This document shows positions 10,954 through 22,818 of a DNA stretch of 64,000 bases, piece after piece. The notes below the pieces were generated by a model that did not search any database, had not been told where the DNA came from, and saw nothing but the letters and a program-made list of their open reading frames with translations. The position numbers and the translations under genes are program-made. Source of the DNA: Linepithema humile (Eukaryota; Arthropoda; Insecta; Hymenoptera; Formicidae). How positions within the stretch are numbered: the stretch's first letter is position 1; each line of letters begins with the position of its first letter. The stretch spans positions 11,470,001-11,534,000 of the forward strand of contig NC_090133.1 of NCBI RefSeq assembly GCF_040581485.1, given 5' to 3'.

Positions 10954-11098
10954 GAGCTCTAAATGTTCCAGATCTGACAGATAATTGTCGGCGTGACACG
11001 CGGCCGCGCTTGTCGGAATCCTTTTCCTCTATCGGTAGCCACTCGATCGGTAGTGTCGCGCCGACAGTTATCTATCGGATCTGGAACATTTAGAGCTC
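10954..11098. repeat. nested GC-rich palindrome inside the foldback element
   Basis: GAGCTCTAAATGTTCCAGATC at the left is matched by GATCTGGAACATTTAGAGCTC at the right. Inner arms (GACAGATAATTGTCGGCG and its complement) continue the stem, leaving a short GC-rich loop. This 145-bp hairpin may be a separate insertion or an amplified inner stem. Confidence 0.75.
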
Positions 11099-11187
11099 TT
11101 TTTCTCTTTGCTTATGGGAACTTCGCGTCAGCCTTTAAAGCGATTTGACTGAGACCCATTTTCCATAAGATTTGTGCGGGGTTCTTT

Positions 11188-11529
11188 TATTTTTTATTGT
11201 TTTAATAATAAAATAATCAAACATTATATTTCTTAATAAAAAGCAAATTTATGGAAAATTGGAAAGCCATAGTCAGCCGATGTTTAGCCTATTTAAGCCG
11301 GTTTCGGCTATTTCAGATAGCAAAATCAAACAAAGTACGTTTTGCAATTTATGTGCTGCATACTATGTCACTGAAATGCTATCAATTTTCCAATAAGATA
11401 TGCCGTTTCAGCTAATGTCGACAAACACACATAAAAAATGAAACATAACGTGTGTCATGATGTAACGGTAAAAATAAGGCAAAAATTGAGTAGAGTTTAA
11501 CGTTAATTAATTGCGATAAATGGTATTTA
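11188..11529. repeat. spacer with a dispersed repeat shared with 59.1-61.1 kb
   Basis: About 11377-11490 reads ATCAATTTTCCAATAAGATATG ... GTTTCAGCTAATGTCGACAAACACAC ... GTCATGATGTAACGG. The same string is found split in two at 59138-59217 and 61003-61050, so this locus shows the uninterrupted version. Confidence 0.75.
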
Positions 11530-12480
11530 GGATATACGCTAAAGAAAAACTGGAAACAGGAAACACATATAAGAGAAGGGGTAAAGAGAGCGGCGGCCTT
11601 AATGGGGCAAATGTGGGGGATTGGGAAAAGAAGGTTCGGGAAGGATTGGGGAAAGAAATGTAGTTTTTTGACAGGTTGGATTGGACGGTGATGGAATACG
11701 GAGCAAAGATATGGGAATAGGAGGAAAGAGAGAAGATGGAGAAATTGAAGGAGAGGTACATGAAGTGGGTTGGGAATAGATAGAAGAACGCCGGGGTACA
11801 TGATAAGAAAGGAGCTGCAGAAAAAAAAGTTGAGAGAGAGAGCAGGGAAAAAGCTTGGAATTTCGAGAAAAGATTGGAAGAAAGGAAAGATAGCACCCAG
11901 ATAAAAAGATGCTGGTGGGAGATGAAGGAAAGAATAGGAAAAGGAAAGGCAAATTTGGAATGGGAGGAAGAGAGAAGGAGGTCTTTGAAGTTAGGAGACT
12001 GAAATTGGATGAGTCAGAAAGAAGGAGAGAAAAGGGGAAATTAAGATATGAGAAGATTGGAAAAAGAGATAGAGAGATACAGGAAAGGGAGAGGGAGGAG
12101 AAAATAGAAGGGTCAAGGTACAATAGATGGTATGGGAAAGTGAAAAGGAAGAGGATTTTGGGCTATCTAAAGAAGGGATGGGGGGAAAGTAGATGGAAGA
12201 GAGTAGCGAAATTCAGGTTAAGGAGTGAAATGAGGGAGGGAAGGTACTGGGAAGCGGAGGAGAATAGGAAATGCAGGTTATGCGAAATAGAGGAAAAAAA
12301 TAGAAGCATACGTGGGAGAGATGTAGAAAATGGTTGGAAGGAGGAGAAAGTTGGCAGGAAAAAATGGAAAAGATTTTAGGGAATGATGGATGAGAGAAAT
12401 AGAAAAAGAAAGGCAGAGGGGAGAGAGAGAAAGAAAGAAAAAGGGGGGAAGAGGAAGGGGAAGAGAGAGAGGGAGGGAGG
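11530..12480 (+). pseudogene. non-LTR retrotransposon, C-terminal region of ORF2
   Basis: Reading through frame changes, the plus strand gives VKRAAALMGQMWGIGKRRFG, then DRRTPGYMIRKELQ, AWNFEKRLEERK, ESRYNRWY-type and GWGESRWKRVAKFRLRSEMR segments. A C-terminal zinc-binding signature NRKCRLCE follows. I recognise this layout (post-RT domain, then CRLC zinc knuckle) from LINEs common in ants. The reverse transcriptase itself is missing, so this is a 5'-truncated copy, the usual result of target-primed insertion. Several stops and frameshifts make it dead. It runs straight into the (GA)n tract, perhaps its own tail grown by slippage. Confidence 0.75.
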
Positions 12481-12487
12481 GAGGGAA

Positions 12488-13712
<1,225 letters not shown>

Positions 13713-14190
13713 ATGTTGGCGCCTAATCGCATGGAAGCGAGCTACACAGAAGATCGACAAGCAGCGACAAGGCCACAGCAGAGCGAGGCAGAGGACATTC
13801 AAGCGACAGTAGGACATTTGGCAAAACAACGGTGGATTCCAGGTCTGGACGGAGCAAGGGAATGCTGAAATAGACGGGCAAAGGAAGGACCCGCTCGAGG
13901 ATCAAGGCAGTGCCAACGATCCGAATAAGCCGGGGCCGGAGAGCAGGAGTCTCAGGAGAGTCCCGACTGTACCGACTGCCGCGAAAAACATTTGGATGTG
14001 GCGGCGAATCCCGATAACTTATGTGGACCCAGGACATCATAGGGCAAAGAGTGGACGAAACCCTTATAGCGGATTTTGGATTATGCATCAGCATTCGAGT
14101 CCCGAGATAGCGCGCCACTGACTAGCGCCTAGGGTCACGCGCGTTCCTTACGTCAACGACCGCGCATCTTAATATTGACGCGTGATTGAT
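13713..14190 (+). other. GC-rich island, possible retroelement leader (weak)
   Basis: TGGCGCCTAATCG at 13715 resembles the start of a tRNA-primed binding site (TGGCGCC) after a CA. It is followed by a purine-rich, higher-GC stretch with a short frame starting MEASYTEDRQAA that stops after about 42 codons. I recognise no gag motif. The base composition is clearly different from its surroundings. Confidence 0.25.
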
Positions 14191-15906
14191 TGAGATCCAG
14201 GCAGTGTTGTTAGAAAGGCTCCACTTTCTCGCCCATGCTCAGTGCAGCGATCGTAATGCAGTGACGAAGTTTACGTAATATTATGGATGCTAAAGTTTTG
14301 GCGGTATCTCTCATCGAGGCAGTAAAGATTATGGCGCTTCGAATAAGTAATAAGTAAGTAGATACGGTTTTTAATAAATTCGAGTGATCTAATGTGCAAT
14401 ATGAGTGTGCAATCAGAGTCCACTAAAGGAGCTATTAAGAAACAAAGAGTTAGACATTTTCAAGATAATTGGTTAAAAAAAGATATTTTAAAGAATGTTT
14501 AGCTCCCTATTCAGTTCAAAATAAAGCTTTTTGTATTAAATGTAACAATACTATCAGATGTTCAAGATCACATTTAATACGGCATTCACAGACTGTCAAA
14601 CATATACATTTAAATGGTCAAAATCAAAGCCTCAAAGTTAAAAATAGTCTTTTACATAACAAAAAAGTAAAACGCGCAGAAATAAAGCTAGCAGCATTTT
14701 TTGCTGAGCACAATGTTACTTTTTATACTGCAAATCACTTGGTTCTCCTTTTAAAAGACATTTGCATAGAGCCTGAAGTTGTGCAAGACCTTTCACTGGG
14801 TCGACTTAAGTGCAGCAATATTATAAAAGATGTCATTGCAAAACGTGAAATAGAAAAAGTTGTTAGTACTTTACAAACTCATAAATTTTCTATTTTAATT
14901 GATGAAAGTACAGATATCACAGATATTAAATTTATGTGTGTACTTGTTCAATATCTGTCCGATAATAAAAAAATAAAAACACAATTGTTAGAACTTCCTT
15001 TAGAAGCCATCAATTGTACCGTGAATAAAATTTTTGAAAATTTTAAAACATTTTTAGAAAACAAAAATATTTTTATAAAAAATATTATTGGAATGGCCAG
15101 TAATAATACACCAATAATGACTGGATGCAGTAATTCTTTTTTTTCGCGTTTAAAATCTGAAGTACCGAATGTAGTATTATTAAACTGCATCTGCCATTCT
15201 GCCGCGATTATAGCTAGTAAAATCTGCAAAAAATTGTCGCAATCTTACGAAAGTTTAATTAGAGGAGTTGCTATTTATATTTCGGGCAGTGTGAAGCGAT
15301 GCGCAACTTTGGGCGAATTTCAGAATTTTTTTAACGTAGAAAGAAATAAAATTCTTAAATTATCAAACACAAGGTGGCTTGTATTACACAAGTACATTGT
15401 TCGATTTCTTGATAATTGGGATGTAGTGAAAAGTTACTTAATTTTATCTACAGTAGAAGATAAATTAAAATCAGTAGAAGATATTTTTACACAATTGTAT
15501 GACAATTCTATTAAAGCTTATTTATTATTTTTAAAATATTTTTTACATTTTTTCAATAGCTTCAATAAACTTTTTCAATCACGCAAAATTTTAGTTCATA
15601 AATTGTATGATAACAGTCAATTATTAATTCGTCAAATAGCTCAAAATTTTATAATTTCTGAGGCTTTGAAGAACATCACTACTTTAAACGTAGATGATGA
15701 AAAAAACATCAAATGTTTGACCGATGTATAGGTAGGACCAGAATGTTAAAACTTTCTGATCTCACAACCAACAGAAAGCGCGCAAATTAAGTTACAATGT
15801 TTGCATTTTTATAAAACGGCGGTTAAAGAAATGTTGAAACGTTTACCTCATAGTGATCATTTTTTTAAACAATTAACTTTTTTAAAGGCTAAAATTACTT
15901 TTTAAT

Positions 15907-16800
15907 TTTTAAGATTGGCGCCATATCTCAGCAATTAGTGGCACCATCTGTTGAACATTAGCATCATTAGAAAGATATATTTTTCTTCTTTCTAACGCAT
16001 CCAAGTTCATGGAAATCGGATGACAAATGACAAAGTTATGACAGTTCTTCCTAAACAAGTTTTAAGTCGATGTTGAATTTTTATCAAAAATCAATGAGAG
16101 TTGACCATTCCAGAGAGGTCGTTGCAGCCGCCAGAAATGATCCAACTTCCTGAAATCAATTGTTACGGGTGATGAAACATGGTGCTTTAAATATGATCCA
16201 GAAACCAAGCGTCAAAGTGCGAAATGGAAGTCGAAAAATTTACCACAAGCCAAAAAAACACGAAAAGTGCCTTTAACAATCAAGACAATGCTCATCATAT
16301 TCTTTGATAGCAAAGGAATTATCCATAAAGAATTCGTTCCATCTGGTCAAACAGTTACTGGCAACTATTATCTCGAAGTTTTGAAGCGTTTGATGGCCAG
16401 AATCCGTCGTATCCGTCCCGAATATCGAGATCCAGAAAGTTGGTCGCTGTTACACGATAACGCACCATCTCACAATTCACTCATTGTTCGTCGATTTTTG
16501 AAGTCTGTGTGCTCAATCATCCGCCATATTCACCTGATTTGGCTCCCTGCGACTTTTCTTTATTCCCAAAATTGAAATTGGAGTTAAAAGGATGCTTTTT
16601 TGAAGACATTCCGACCATCCAAACAGCTTCAACATTGGCACTAGAGACAATACCAAAAAGAGCTGGATCATGCATTTGAATCACTTTTGAATCGCTGTAA
16701 CAAGTGTATTGAAGAAAGAGGAGATTATTTTGAATAAATAGAACAATAAGTATAAGAATATTTTGTTTCCATCGCGTTTTATAGGCCCAGTCTTAAAAAT
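15907..16800 (+). mobile_element. internally deleted mariner (894 bp) with TA duplication
   Basis: Ends ATTTTTAAGATTGG (left) and, read inward from the right, ATTTTTAAGACTGG are flanked by TA on both sides. Removing the element restores the reading frame of the hAT gene across the junction, which proves the boundaries. The helix-turn-helix half of its transposase is missing. Confidence 0.9.
16140..16735 (+). pseudogene. mariner transposase (D34D), C-terminal two thirds
   Basis: Reads VTGDETWCFKYDPETKRQSA (first catalytic Asp in GDE), then KGIIHKEFVPSGQTVTGNYY, SWSLLHDNAPSHNS (second Asp), and after one frameshift PPYSPDLAPCDFFLFPKLKL (third Asp in PCD). The frameshift falls near 16511, where the normal AKNQV-like stretch is shortened. 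The N-terminal DNA-binding domain is absent because of the internal deletion of the element. The protein would have cut and joined element ends at TA sites; this copy is dead. Confidence 0.9.
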
Positions 16801-16908
16801 TATTTGTTGCATTGTGTAATTAAAGATTTATTTGACATTGCTACGCGTATTGAAAACATTGACATTACGCAATGTGGACCCTCTATGTCACGCGCCGCTC
16901 GTGTGTAG

Positions 16909-17177
16909 TGTGCATAGCTAACCAAGAGAGCGTCCCTCCCACCGCTCTGCCGCGCTTTGTATTATGCTATGCTGTGTGGATCCTACTCGCCGCGCGCTCG
17001 GCGCTCGGGGAATACTTGCGCGGATTGGCGGATCTTTAACTCTTGCTTGTCGGAGCATTCCGAGGAATGTTCTTTTATCAACCATCGATAATTTTGAACG
17101 TTGAGTTCAATTACGCCTAGACAATAATGGGCAGATATTTTAACATTTACTTAGATAATGAAAGAACACCCCCAAAT
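16909..17177. other. spacer with a GC-rich patch, no gene
   Basis: GC-rich sequence at 16880-17030 contrasts with the flanks. No domain and no inverted ends were found. Confidence 0.35.
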
Positions 17178-17281
17178 CGTGAGAGGCAAGGAGACTCACG
17201 CTAAACAAACACTCCAGATCGTGAGAGGCAAGAAGACTCACGTTAAAGAAGCACCCCAGATTGTGAGCAAGGAGACTCACA
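17178..17281 (+). repeat. three copies of a 42-bp repeat with a GTGAG/CTCAC stem
   Basis: CGTGAGAGGCAAGGAGACTC recurs at 17178, 17220 and (shortened) 17262. Each copy is able to fold through GTGAG and CTCAC and is separated by a CACYCCAGAT-type spacer. It is related to the two copies at 10483-10561. Confidence 0.85.
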
Positions 17282-17705
17282 ATTGGGTTTTTATTCAGGA
17301 AAAAATCAAGTTGACCTTGAAATAACCTCGGAGTCAACTTGACTCCATGAAATGTAGTATAACTAACCGTGAGATTGCTCTGATATGCTTCATTCATTTC
17401 TGGAGTAAAAATTTTTTTGACCTTGAAATGACCTTTTGGAGTCAATTTAACCCCACATGTTGCTATATCTTTAACGTAAAGTTTTCTCCTCCATCAATTT
17501 CCGGTATCAAAAATAGACCATTCCATTTGAAAAACAAAAGTTAACCTTCAAATAACCTTGAAAAAGGACATCTGTGACAAAAACAAGGTCACCATCGAAT
17601 GTTCCCCTCTGAACCCTACAACTTTTGTTTGAAGCGTTTTTCTCTAAAACGCTTTTCAGAAAAAATATTCTAATGGGTCTTTTAAAATGAGATACTCTGT
17701 ATATA
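17282..17705. other. spacer with short ACCTTGAAATGACC-type direct repeats
   Basis: Phrases such as TGACCTTGAAAT and AACCTTGAAAT recur irregularly between 17310 and 17570. No gene is recognised. Confidence 0.4.
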
Positions 17706-18400
17706 TACAGAGTGATTCGAAATAACCTGATGATCTTAAAATGTCATATTCTTGAGCGAATTCTAAGACGATTTTTCCTTTTGCAAAATTTTGTCTGAAG
17801 CTTAGTTTTCGAGTTATAACGGAAAATAGTTCGCTACTTAGTCCGATACAACTGGCAGGCAAAGACGCGTCATAAAACTAGCGCCCCCCTACACGGTCAA
17901 TGTTATTGTATAATATTTTATATTGCATAATATTATTGATAATTTTGATTTTACATTGAAGTTTAGATTATTCGTGTATTTTCTATACAATATTGTACAA
18001 TTATTACTGATCGTTTAGGGGGGCTATAACGTAATGCTTCAAAGTGAAATATTCGATGACGCGAGTTTTACATAAGTGACAAATAAACTGAAAATACAAA
18101 GCGAAGACGAAGTAGTAATTGCGGTTTGATTAAATATTCTTACCTTGGAGAGAATCGACAAGTTTGTATTTCTTTGTGACGATTGTCCGTCTTGAAAATA
18201 ACAGTCCGGATTTCTTTTTATGGGGTTTTTTGAAGAACATGTGTACTTTGTGTACTCAGAACAGCCCACTCAATTTCACTTGACACTTCACAATTTAATT
18301 CAAAACATCACTGCATTTACTGTGTTTAATCACAGTACTTCACTTGTATCACTCGAGTATCACTCATAAATATCAATTCCCGTACAGATTAAGGGCCACT

Positions 18401-18544
18401 GCTTTTCCGTAACGCGTTACGTTGAGTTAAGTACTTCAACGCACAGAGAAAGTCATAACGTAGCATAAGCGTGTATACACGCTACGTTACGAATTTTTCT
18501 GTGCGTTGAAATACTTAACGCAACTTAACGCGTTACGGAAAAGC
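18401..18544. repeat. 144-bp hairpin in the left arm
   Basis: GCTTTTCCGTAACGCGTTA at the left pairs with its complement at the right, and the stem continues inward through TTCAACGCACAG. The equivalent palindrome in the right arm was split by the CACTA-like insertion at 24224. Confidence 0.85.
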
Positions 18545-19100
18545 TTGTACGATAGCTTTAAGGCACAAAATCCCACCGATTTACAACCGGTAAAATACAA
18601 CCGATTTACTATTATTATTTATAAAAGTTATTGTTTGTTTACTTTTGGACCGTCGCATACGTAGTTCTATTACACACTCACGAGATAGCACTGATGTAAG
18701 TATCGGTAAAGTAATTGCTTGAAAAGAGCCTCTGAAAAGAGCCTGCTTGAAAAGATGCGGATTCGCAGCGTTGATTGATCATAACGTGACCTTATCGATC
18801 TCGCTATGGCGTACGTTGCTTTGTGAACGCGCTTGGCGCGAGATACGAGAGTGTTTTATTTTTATTTTTAGGCAATTTAATACCGTGACGAAAAAATGCA
18901 GACAGGTATTCTAAACATTCATCTTTCTTAGAATAAACAAATTTTTTTCTACGTTGATTATCTATCACGTTGACTATCTTTAATTAAATTTAAATAATAT
19001 GATATTTATTTCTGCATAGTAAAAGAAATCGTAGTAGCGAAAAAAAGCAGATTGCTATAATTGTATTTATTTAATAATCTTTTTATATTTTTAAAATCTT

Positions 19101-19106
<6 letters not shown>

Positions 19107-19166
<60 letters not shown>

Positions 19167-19167
19167 A
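19107..19167. repeat. (TC)n microsatellite
   Basis: A TC run of about 60 bp; the other arm has a shorter GA tract at 22441-22470. Confidence 0.95.
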
Positions 19168-19243
19168 ATTGTTTTGCGGTTTTTAATAAATGTCCAACGA
19201 GAAAAGATTTGGTCGCCCTGAAAAGGGCGGATTTGTCTTATTT

Positions 19244-20869
19244 TTATAATAAATGTTCGAAATTGCCTCCGTCCATCTCAACGCAAGCTCTTAAGCGTCG
19301 TATTATATTATGTTGCACATTCTCCAACATATCTTCATCAATACTCCAAATTGCTTCGTGCAATTTTGCATCCAATTCTTCCATATTTTCGGGAAGTTTC
19401 CTATACACAACCTCCTTACAATAACCCCATAGGAAAAAATCCAAAGGGTTGAGGTCCGGAGATTTTGCGGGCCAATTTATTGGACCATACTGGCTCATTC
19501 AACTAGGGATGGGCGAGATTTATTGATTAATCGAAATAACCGATAGTTATTTTTTAAATTAATCGAGATTTTCAACCGATTTATTTTTCTTTCAATTAAT
19601 CGATATTTGATTCTTTTCACTTAACATCGCCAAACTGATTCTGCAATGTAGTGAAAATGACAAAAGTGAGCAAATTTACTAGGTGTTGACCAATACAATC
19701 ATAGATAGACCCCCAAAAGCCATAAAAGGATAAGGTTACGTTATAAATATTGTCTTTATGCTGTATTTTGCGCGAGCTATCAGTTAGGTTAGAGGCAAAA
19801 GATTAGGTAACAATTTGTATGTACTCGTATTACATACAAAAACTAAGTGTTATCTGTTCCAGCAGAGTGCATAATAAGAATTTCATATGAAAACTTTTAT
19901 TTTAATTAATAAAATTAATACAACTGGTTTTTTCAGCTGTATTTAGCAATGGATATTTTTCTACGGATTTATTAAGAAACTGTATGTAAATTGGAAATTA
20001 AAATAAAATTAATATATAAATTGCAGAATAAATATTGTTTAAGATTTCTTTAAAAAATAAATTAAAAGGAATTAAAAAGAAAATAAAACGATTAATCGAT
20101 TTTTCGATTTTTTTTTAGTAATATAATCGACACTTTTATAAGTTTTTTTTCTTTTACTCGATATGTAAAACATCGAGTTATTTTTGAAAATCGTCCATCC
20201 CTACATCCAACGCCCAGGAAACTGTCTATTTAAAAAATTGGTCACAATTCTTGCGTTGTGTGGCCCGACACCATCTTGTTCGAAAACAATATTGTTCCTC
20301 TCGAGTAAAGAAACTTCTTCTAAAAAATCGGGCATTGTGTTCTCCAGGAAGTGAAGATAATTTGCGCCATTTAAATTGTCCGGAAGGTAAACGAGACCCA
20401 ATATTTGTGTTCCCATTATTCCACCCCAAACATTTCTCTTCCAACGAGTTTGGAAGCTCCTGGGACAGGTGCATCGTAGATTTTCATCGCTCCAACAATG
20501 ATTGTTGTGCAAATTCAAGATTCCTTCTCGTGTGAATAACGTTTCATCGCTAAATATCACACGAGAAAGAAATCTTGGATCTCGAACCACCTATCTCAGG
20601 AAATCTTCGCAAAAATTTCGTCTTCGAGGATAATCTTCCGGTCGCAAATGTTGCACACGAGTGTAATGAAATGCGTGCAACTTTTCTTCCTGAAGTATTC
20701 TTTGCACCGTGGAATACGATAAATCATGATCGCGAGCAATAACTCTGATACTAGTATCAGGTTCTTGCTCAATAGCATGAATTACCGTTTTCAGATTTTG
20801 CAATGTTTTTTCCGCCCGATTCTTTCCAACATCATGCTCGTTTGACAATACGCTGCTAGTTTCATACAA
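19244..20869 (-). pseudogene. DD41D transposase, left-arm copy lacking exon 1
   Basis: Reading leftward: YETSSVLSNEHDVGKNRAEK, the helix-turn-helix-like DTSIRVIARDHDLSYSTVQR, an in-frame stop after FCEDFLR, then SRVIFSDETLFTREG (first Asp). FEQDGVGPHNARIVTNF (second Asp) follows, then, after an inserted MITE (19504-20203), PAKSPDLNPLDFFLWGY (third Asp). The second and third catalytic residues are 41 residues apart when the insertion is removed, which assigns the DD41D class. The C-terminus is intact to CVEMDGGNFEHLL. Defects: one stop, one insertion, no exon 1. Confidence 0.9.
19504..20203. mobile_element. hAT-type MITE (700 bp), TAGGGATGGGCGA ends
   Basis: TAGGGATGGGCGA at the left and TCGTCCATCCCTA at the right form inverted ends. 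They are flanked by CATTCAAC (19496-19503) and CATCCAAC (20204-20211), an 8-bp duplication with one mismatch. Excision restores the transposase reading. The interior is rich in ATTAATCGAT words and has no gene. Confidence 0.9.
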
Positions 20870-20985
20870 TCTGAATTGTAATAAATACTAACGTTAATGA
20901 TAAAAAATTACATTATCATTCTTATTTGTTAAAATGCTGCCAGTTTCATTCAACCTCTGAACTGCGGCGAGTAAAAAATCATAAA

Positions 20986-21339
20986 AAATAAGAATAGTAA
21001 CATAATTATTTATCATTCGGGCTGCATGCAACCGGTGAGTAAAGAACCATAATTATATGAAAATATTTACATTTTTATGTTTTATTCAATTATCCAAATT
21101 GCTTGCTGAAGTTCTTTACATTATGTTGCGGTTGCAAAGAAATGATCATATAAATAAATGACAAAATCGATATCTGTGTCAATCATTCTCCATCAATTAA
21201 GACACAAGAAAAAAATGGCATATTCAACGCAAGAATATTACGATATGTTGATGGCACTCGGTGAGTATCAAGAGCAGTATCATGTGGATACAAGAAAATA
21301 CGCCGTTATATTCAAACCGACATCCTCCGCCGAGTGTGA
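20986..21339. other. central spacer of the inverted dimer
   Basis: This unpaired centre holds exon 1 of the right-arm transposase (from 21215) and about 230 bp of its upstream sequence. The left-arm side contains an extra partly duplicated phrase AATAAGAATAGTAACATAATT. Confidence 0.6.
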
Positions 21340-22361
21340 TACTCGCTGCAGCTCATAGGTTGTATAAAACTGACTGCATCTTAACAAATAAGAATGATAA
21401 CGTAATTATTTATCATTAACATTATTATTTATTACAATTCAGATTGTTTGAAACTGGCAGCGTATTGTCAAATAAGCATGATGTTGGCAGGAACCGGACC
21501 ACAAAAAATTTGCAAAATGTGGAAAAGGTAATTCATGTTATTGAGCAAGAATCTGATACTAGTATCAGAGTTATTGCTCGCGATCATGATTTCTCGTATT
21601 CCACGTTGCAAAAATACTTAAGAAAGAAAAGTTGCACGTATTTTACTACACTCGTGTGCAAAATTTACGATCGGAAGATTAAACTCGAAGACGAAATTAT
21701 TGCGAAGATTTCCTGAAAAAGGTGGATCAAAATCCAAAATTTCTTTCTCATGTGATATTTAGCGATAAATCGTTATTCACACGAGAAGGAATCTTGAATT
21801 CGCACAACAATCATTGTTGGAGCGATAAAAATCCACGATGCACCCATCCCAGGAGCTTCAAAAACTCGTTGGAAGAGGAATGTCTGGACTGGAATAATGG
21901 AAACACAAATATTGGGTCTCTTTTACCTTCTGGACAATTTAAATAGCGCAAATTATCTTAACTTCCTGGAAAACACAATACCCGATTTTTTAAAAGAAGT
22001 TCCTTTACTCGAGAGGAACAATATTGTTTTCCAACAAAATGGTGCCGGGCCACACAACGCAAGAGTTGTGACCAATTTTATAAATAGACAGTTTCCTGGG
22101 CGTTGGATGGGTCGGTATGGTCGAATAAATTGGCCCGCAAGATCTCCGGACCTCAACCCTTTGGACTTTTTTCTATGGGGTTATTGTAAGGAGGTTGTGT
22201 ATAACAAATTTCCTGAAACTATGGAAGAATTGGATGCAAAATTGCACGAAGCAATTTGGAGTATTTATGAAGATATGTTGAAGAATGTCCAGCATAATTT
22301 GATACGACGCTTTAGAGCTTGCGTTGAGATGGACGGAGACCATTTCGAGCATTTATTATAA
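21215..22361 (+). pseudogene. DD41D transposase, right-arm copy with an 84-bp intron
   Basis: Exon 1 starts MAYSTQEYYDMLMALGEYQE, the N-terminal region seen in DUF4817-type insect transposases. After a +1 shift it continues SNRHPPPSVILAAAH. A GT-AG intron (21359-21442) joins CAT AG to A TTG, giving ...AAHRLFETGSVLSNK in frame. Then come SDTSIRVIARDHDFSYST, VIFSDKSLFTREG (first Asp), NNIVFQQNGAGPHNARVV and ARSPDLNPLDFFLWGY. The second catalytic Asp is replaced by Asn (22038-22040). Further frameshifts fall near 21720 and 21900. It is inactive, but it shows the complete exon layout missing from the left arm. A rosa/Visitor-like DD41D affiliation is knowledge-based and not tested. Confidence 0.88.
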
Positions 22362-22818
22362 AAATAAGACAAATCCGCCCTTTTCAGGTCAACCAAATCT
22401 TTTTTCGTTGGACATTTATTAAAAACCGCAAAACAATTAAGAGAGAGAGAGAGAGAAAGAGAGAGAAAGATTTTAAAAATTTAAAAAGATTATTAAATAA
22501 ATACAATTATAGCAATCTGCTTTTTTTCGCTACTACGATTTCTTTTACTATGCAGAAATAAATATCATATTATTTAAATTTAATTAAAGATAGCCAACGT
22601 GATAGATAGTCAACGTGGAAAGAAATTTGTTTATTCTAAGAAAGATGAATGTTTAGAATACCTGTCTGCATTTTTTCGTCACGGTATTAAATTGCCTAAA
22701 AATAAAAATAAAACACTCTCGTATCTCGCGCCAAGCGCGTTCGCAAAGCAACGTACGCCGTAGCGAGATCGATAAGGTCACGTTATGATCAATCAACGCT
22801 GAGAATCCGCATCGAGGC

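Larger units (their letters stand above)
10147..11187. mobile_element. foldback (long inverted repeat) non-autonomous element
   Basis: The ends AAAGAACCCCGCACAAATCT (left) and its near-perfect complement at 11187 (right) bound the element. Inner segments pair as well: the stretch with CAAATGCCTTAGTTTTTGCTCC (10260-10280) is inverted at about 10745-10765, and TCAAGCTGATTAA recurs in both orientations. No open frame of note is present. Target duplication is not clear. Confidence 0.7.
14202..16908 (+). mobile_element. hAT element, right end not found
   Basis: The left end CAGTGTTGTTAGAAAGGC has the CAGTG start common in hAT elements and lies 267 bp before a hAT-type transposase gene. The coding region is interrupted by a mariner (15907-16800). 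I found no matching right end, so the 3' limit given is only the end of recognisable coding sequence. Confidence 0.65.
14469..16908 (+). pseudogene. hAT transposase, broken by a mariner insertion
   Basis: The first 420 codons are open. They show a BED-like zinc finger (CIKCNNTIRCSRSHLIRHSQ, residues 22-41), then an RNase H-like catalytic fold beginning FSILIDESTDITD (about 141-153). The CICHSAAIIASKIC region and SNTRWLVLHKYI follow, all characteristic of insect and vertebrate ZMYM/SCAND3-like hAT proteins. Stops at 15729 and 15747 precede more coding text, EMLKRLPHSDHFFKQLTFL. After the mariner the same frame resumes with LLHCVIKDLFDIATRIENID, part of the C-terminal dimerisation region. It is near full length but inactive: two stops plus the insertion. 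Confidence 0.85.

Noticed and set aside
17178..17281. Short repeats with spacers resembling a CRISPR array
   Set aside because: Only three units, spacers are themselves repeated, and the context is eukaryotic transposon DNA.
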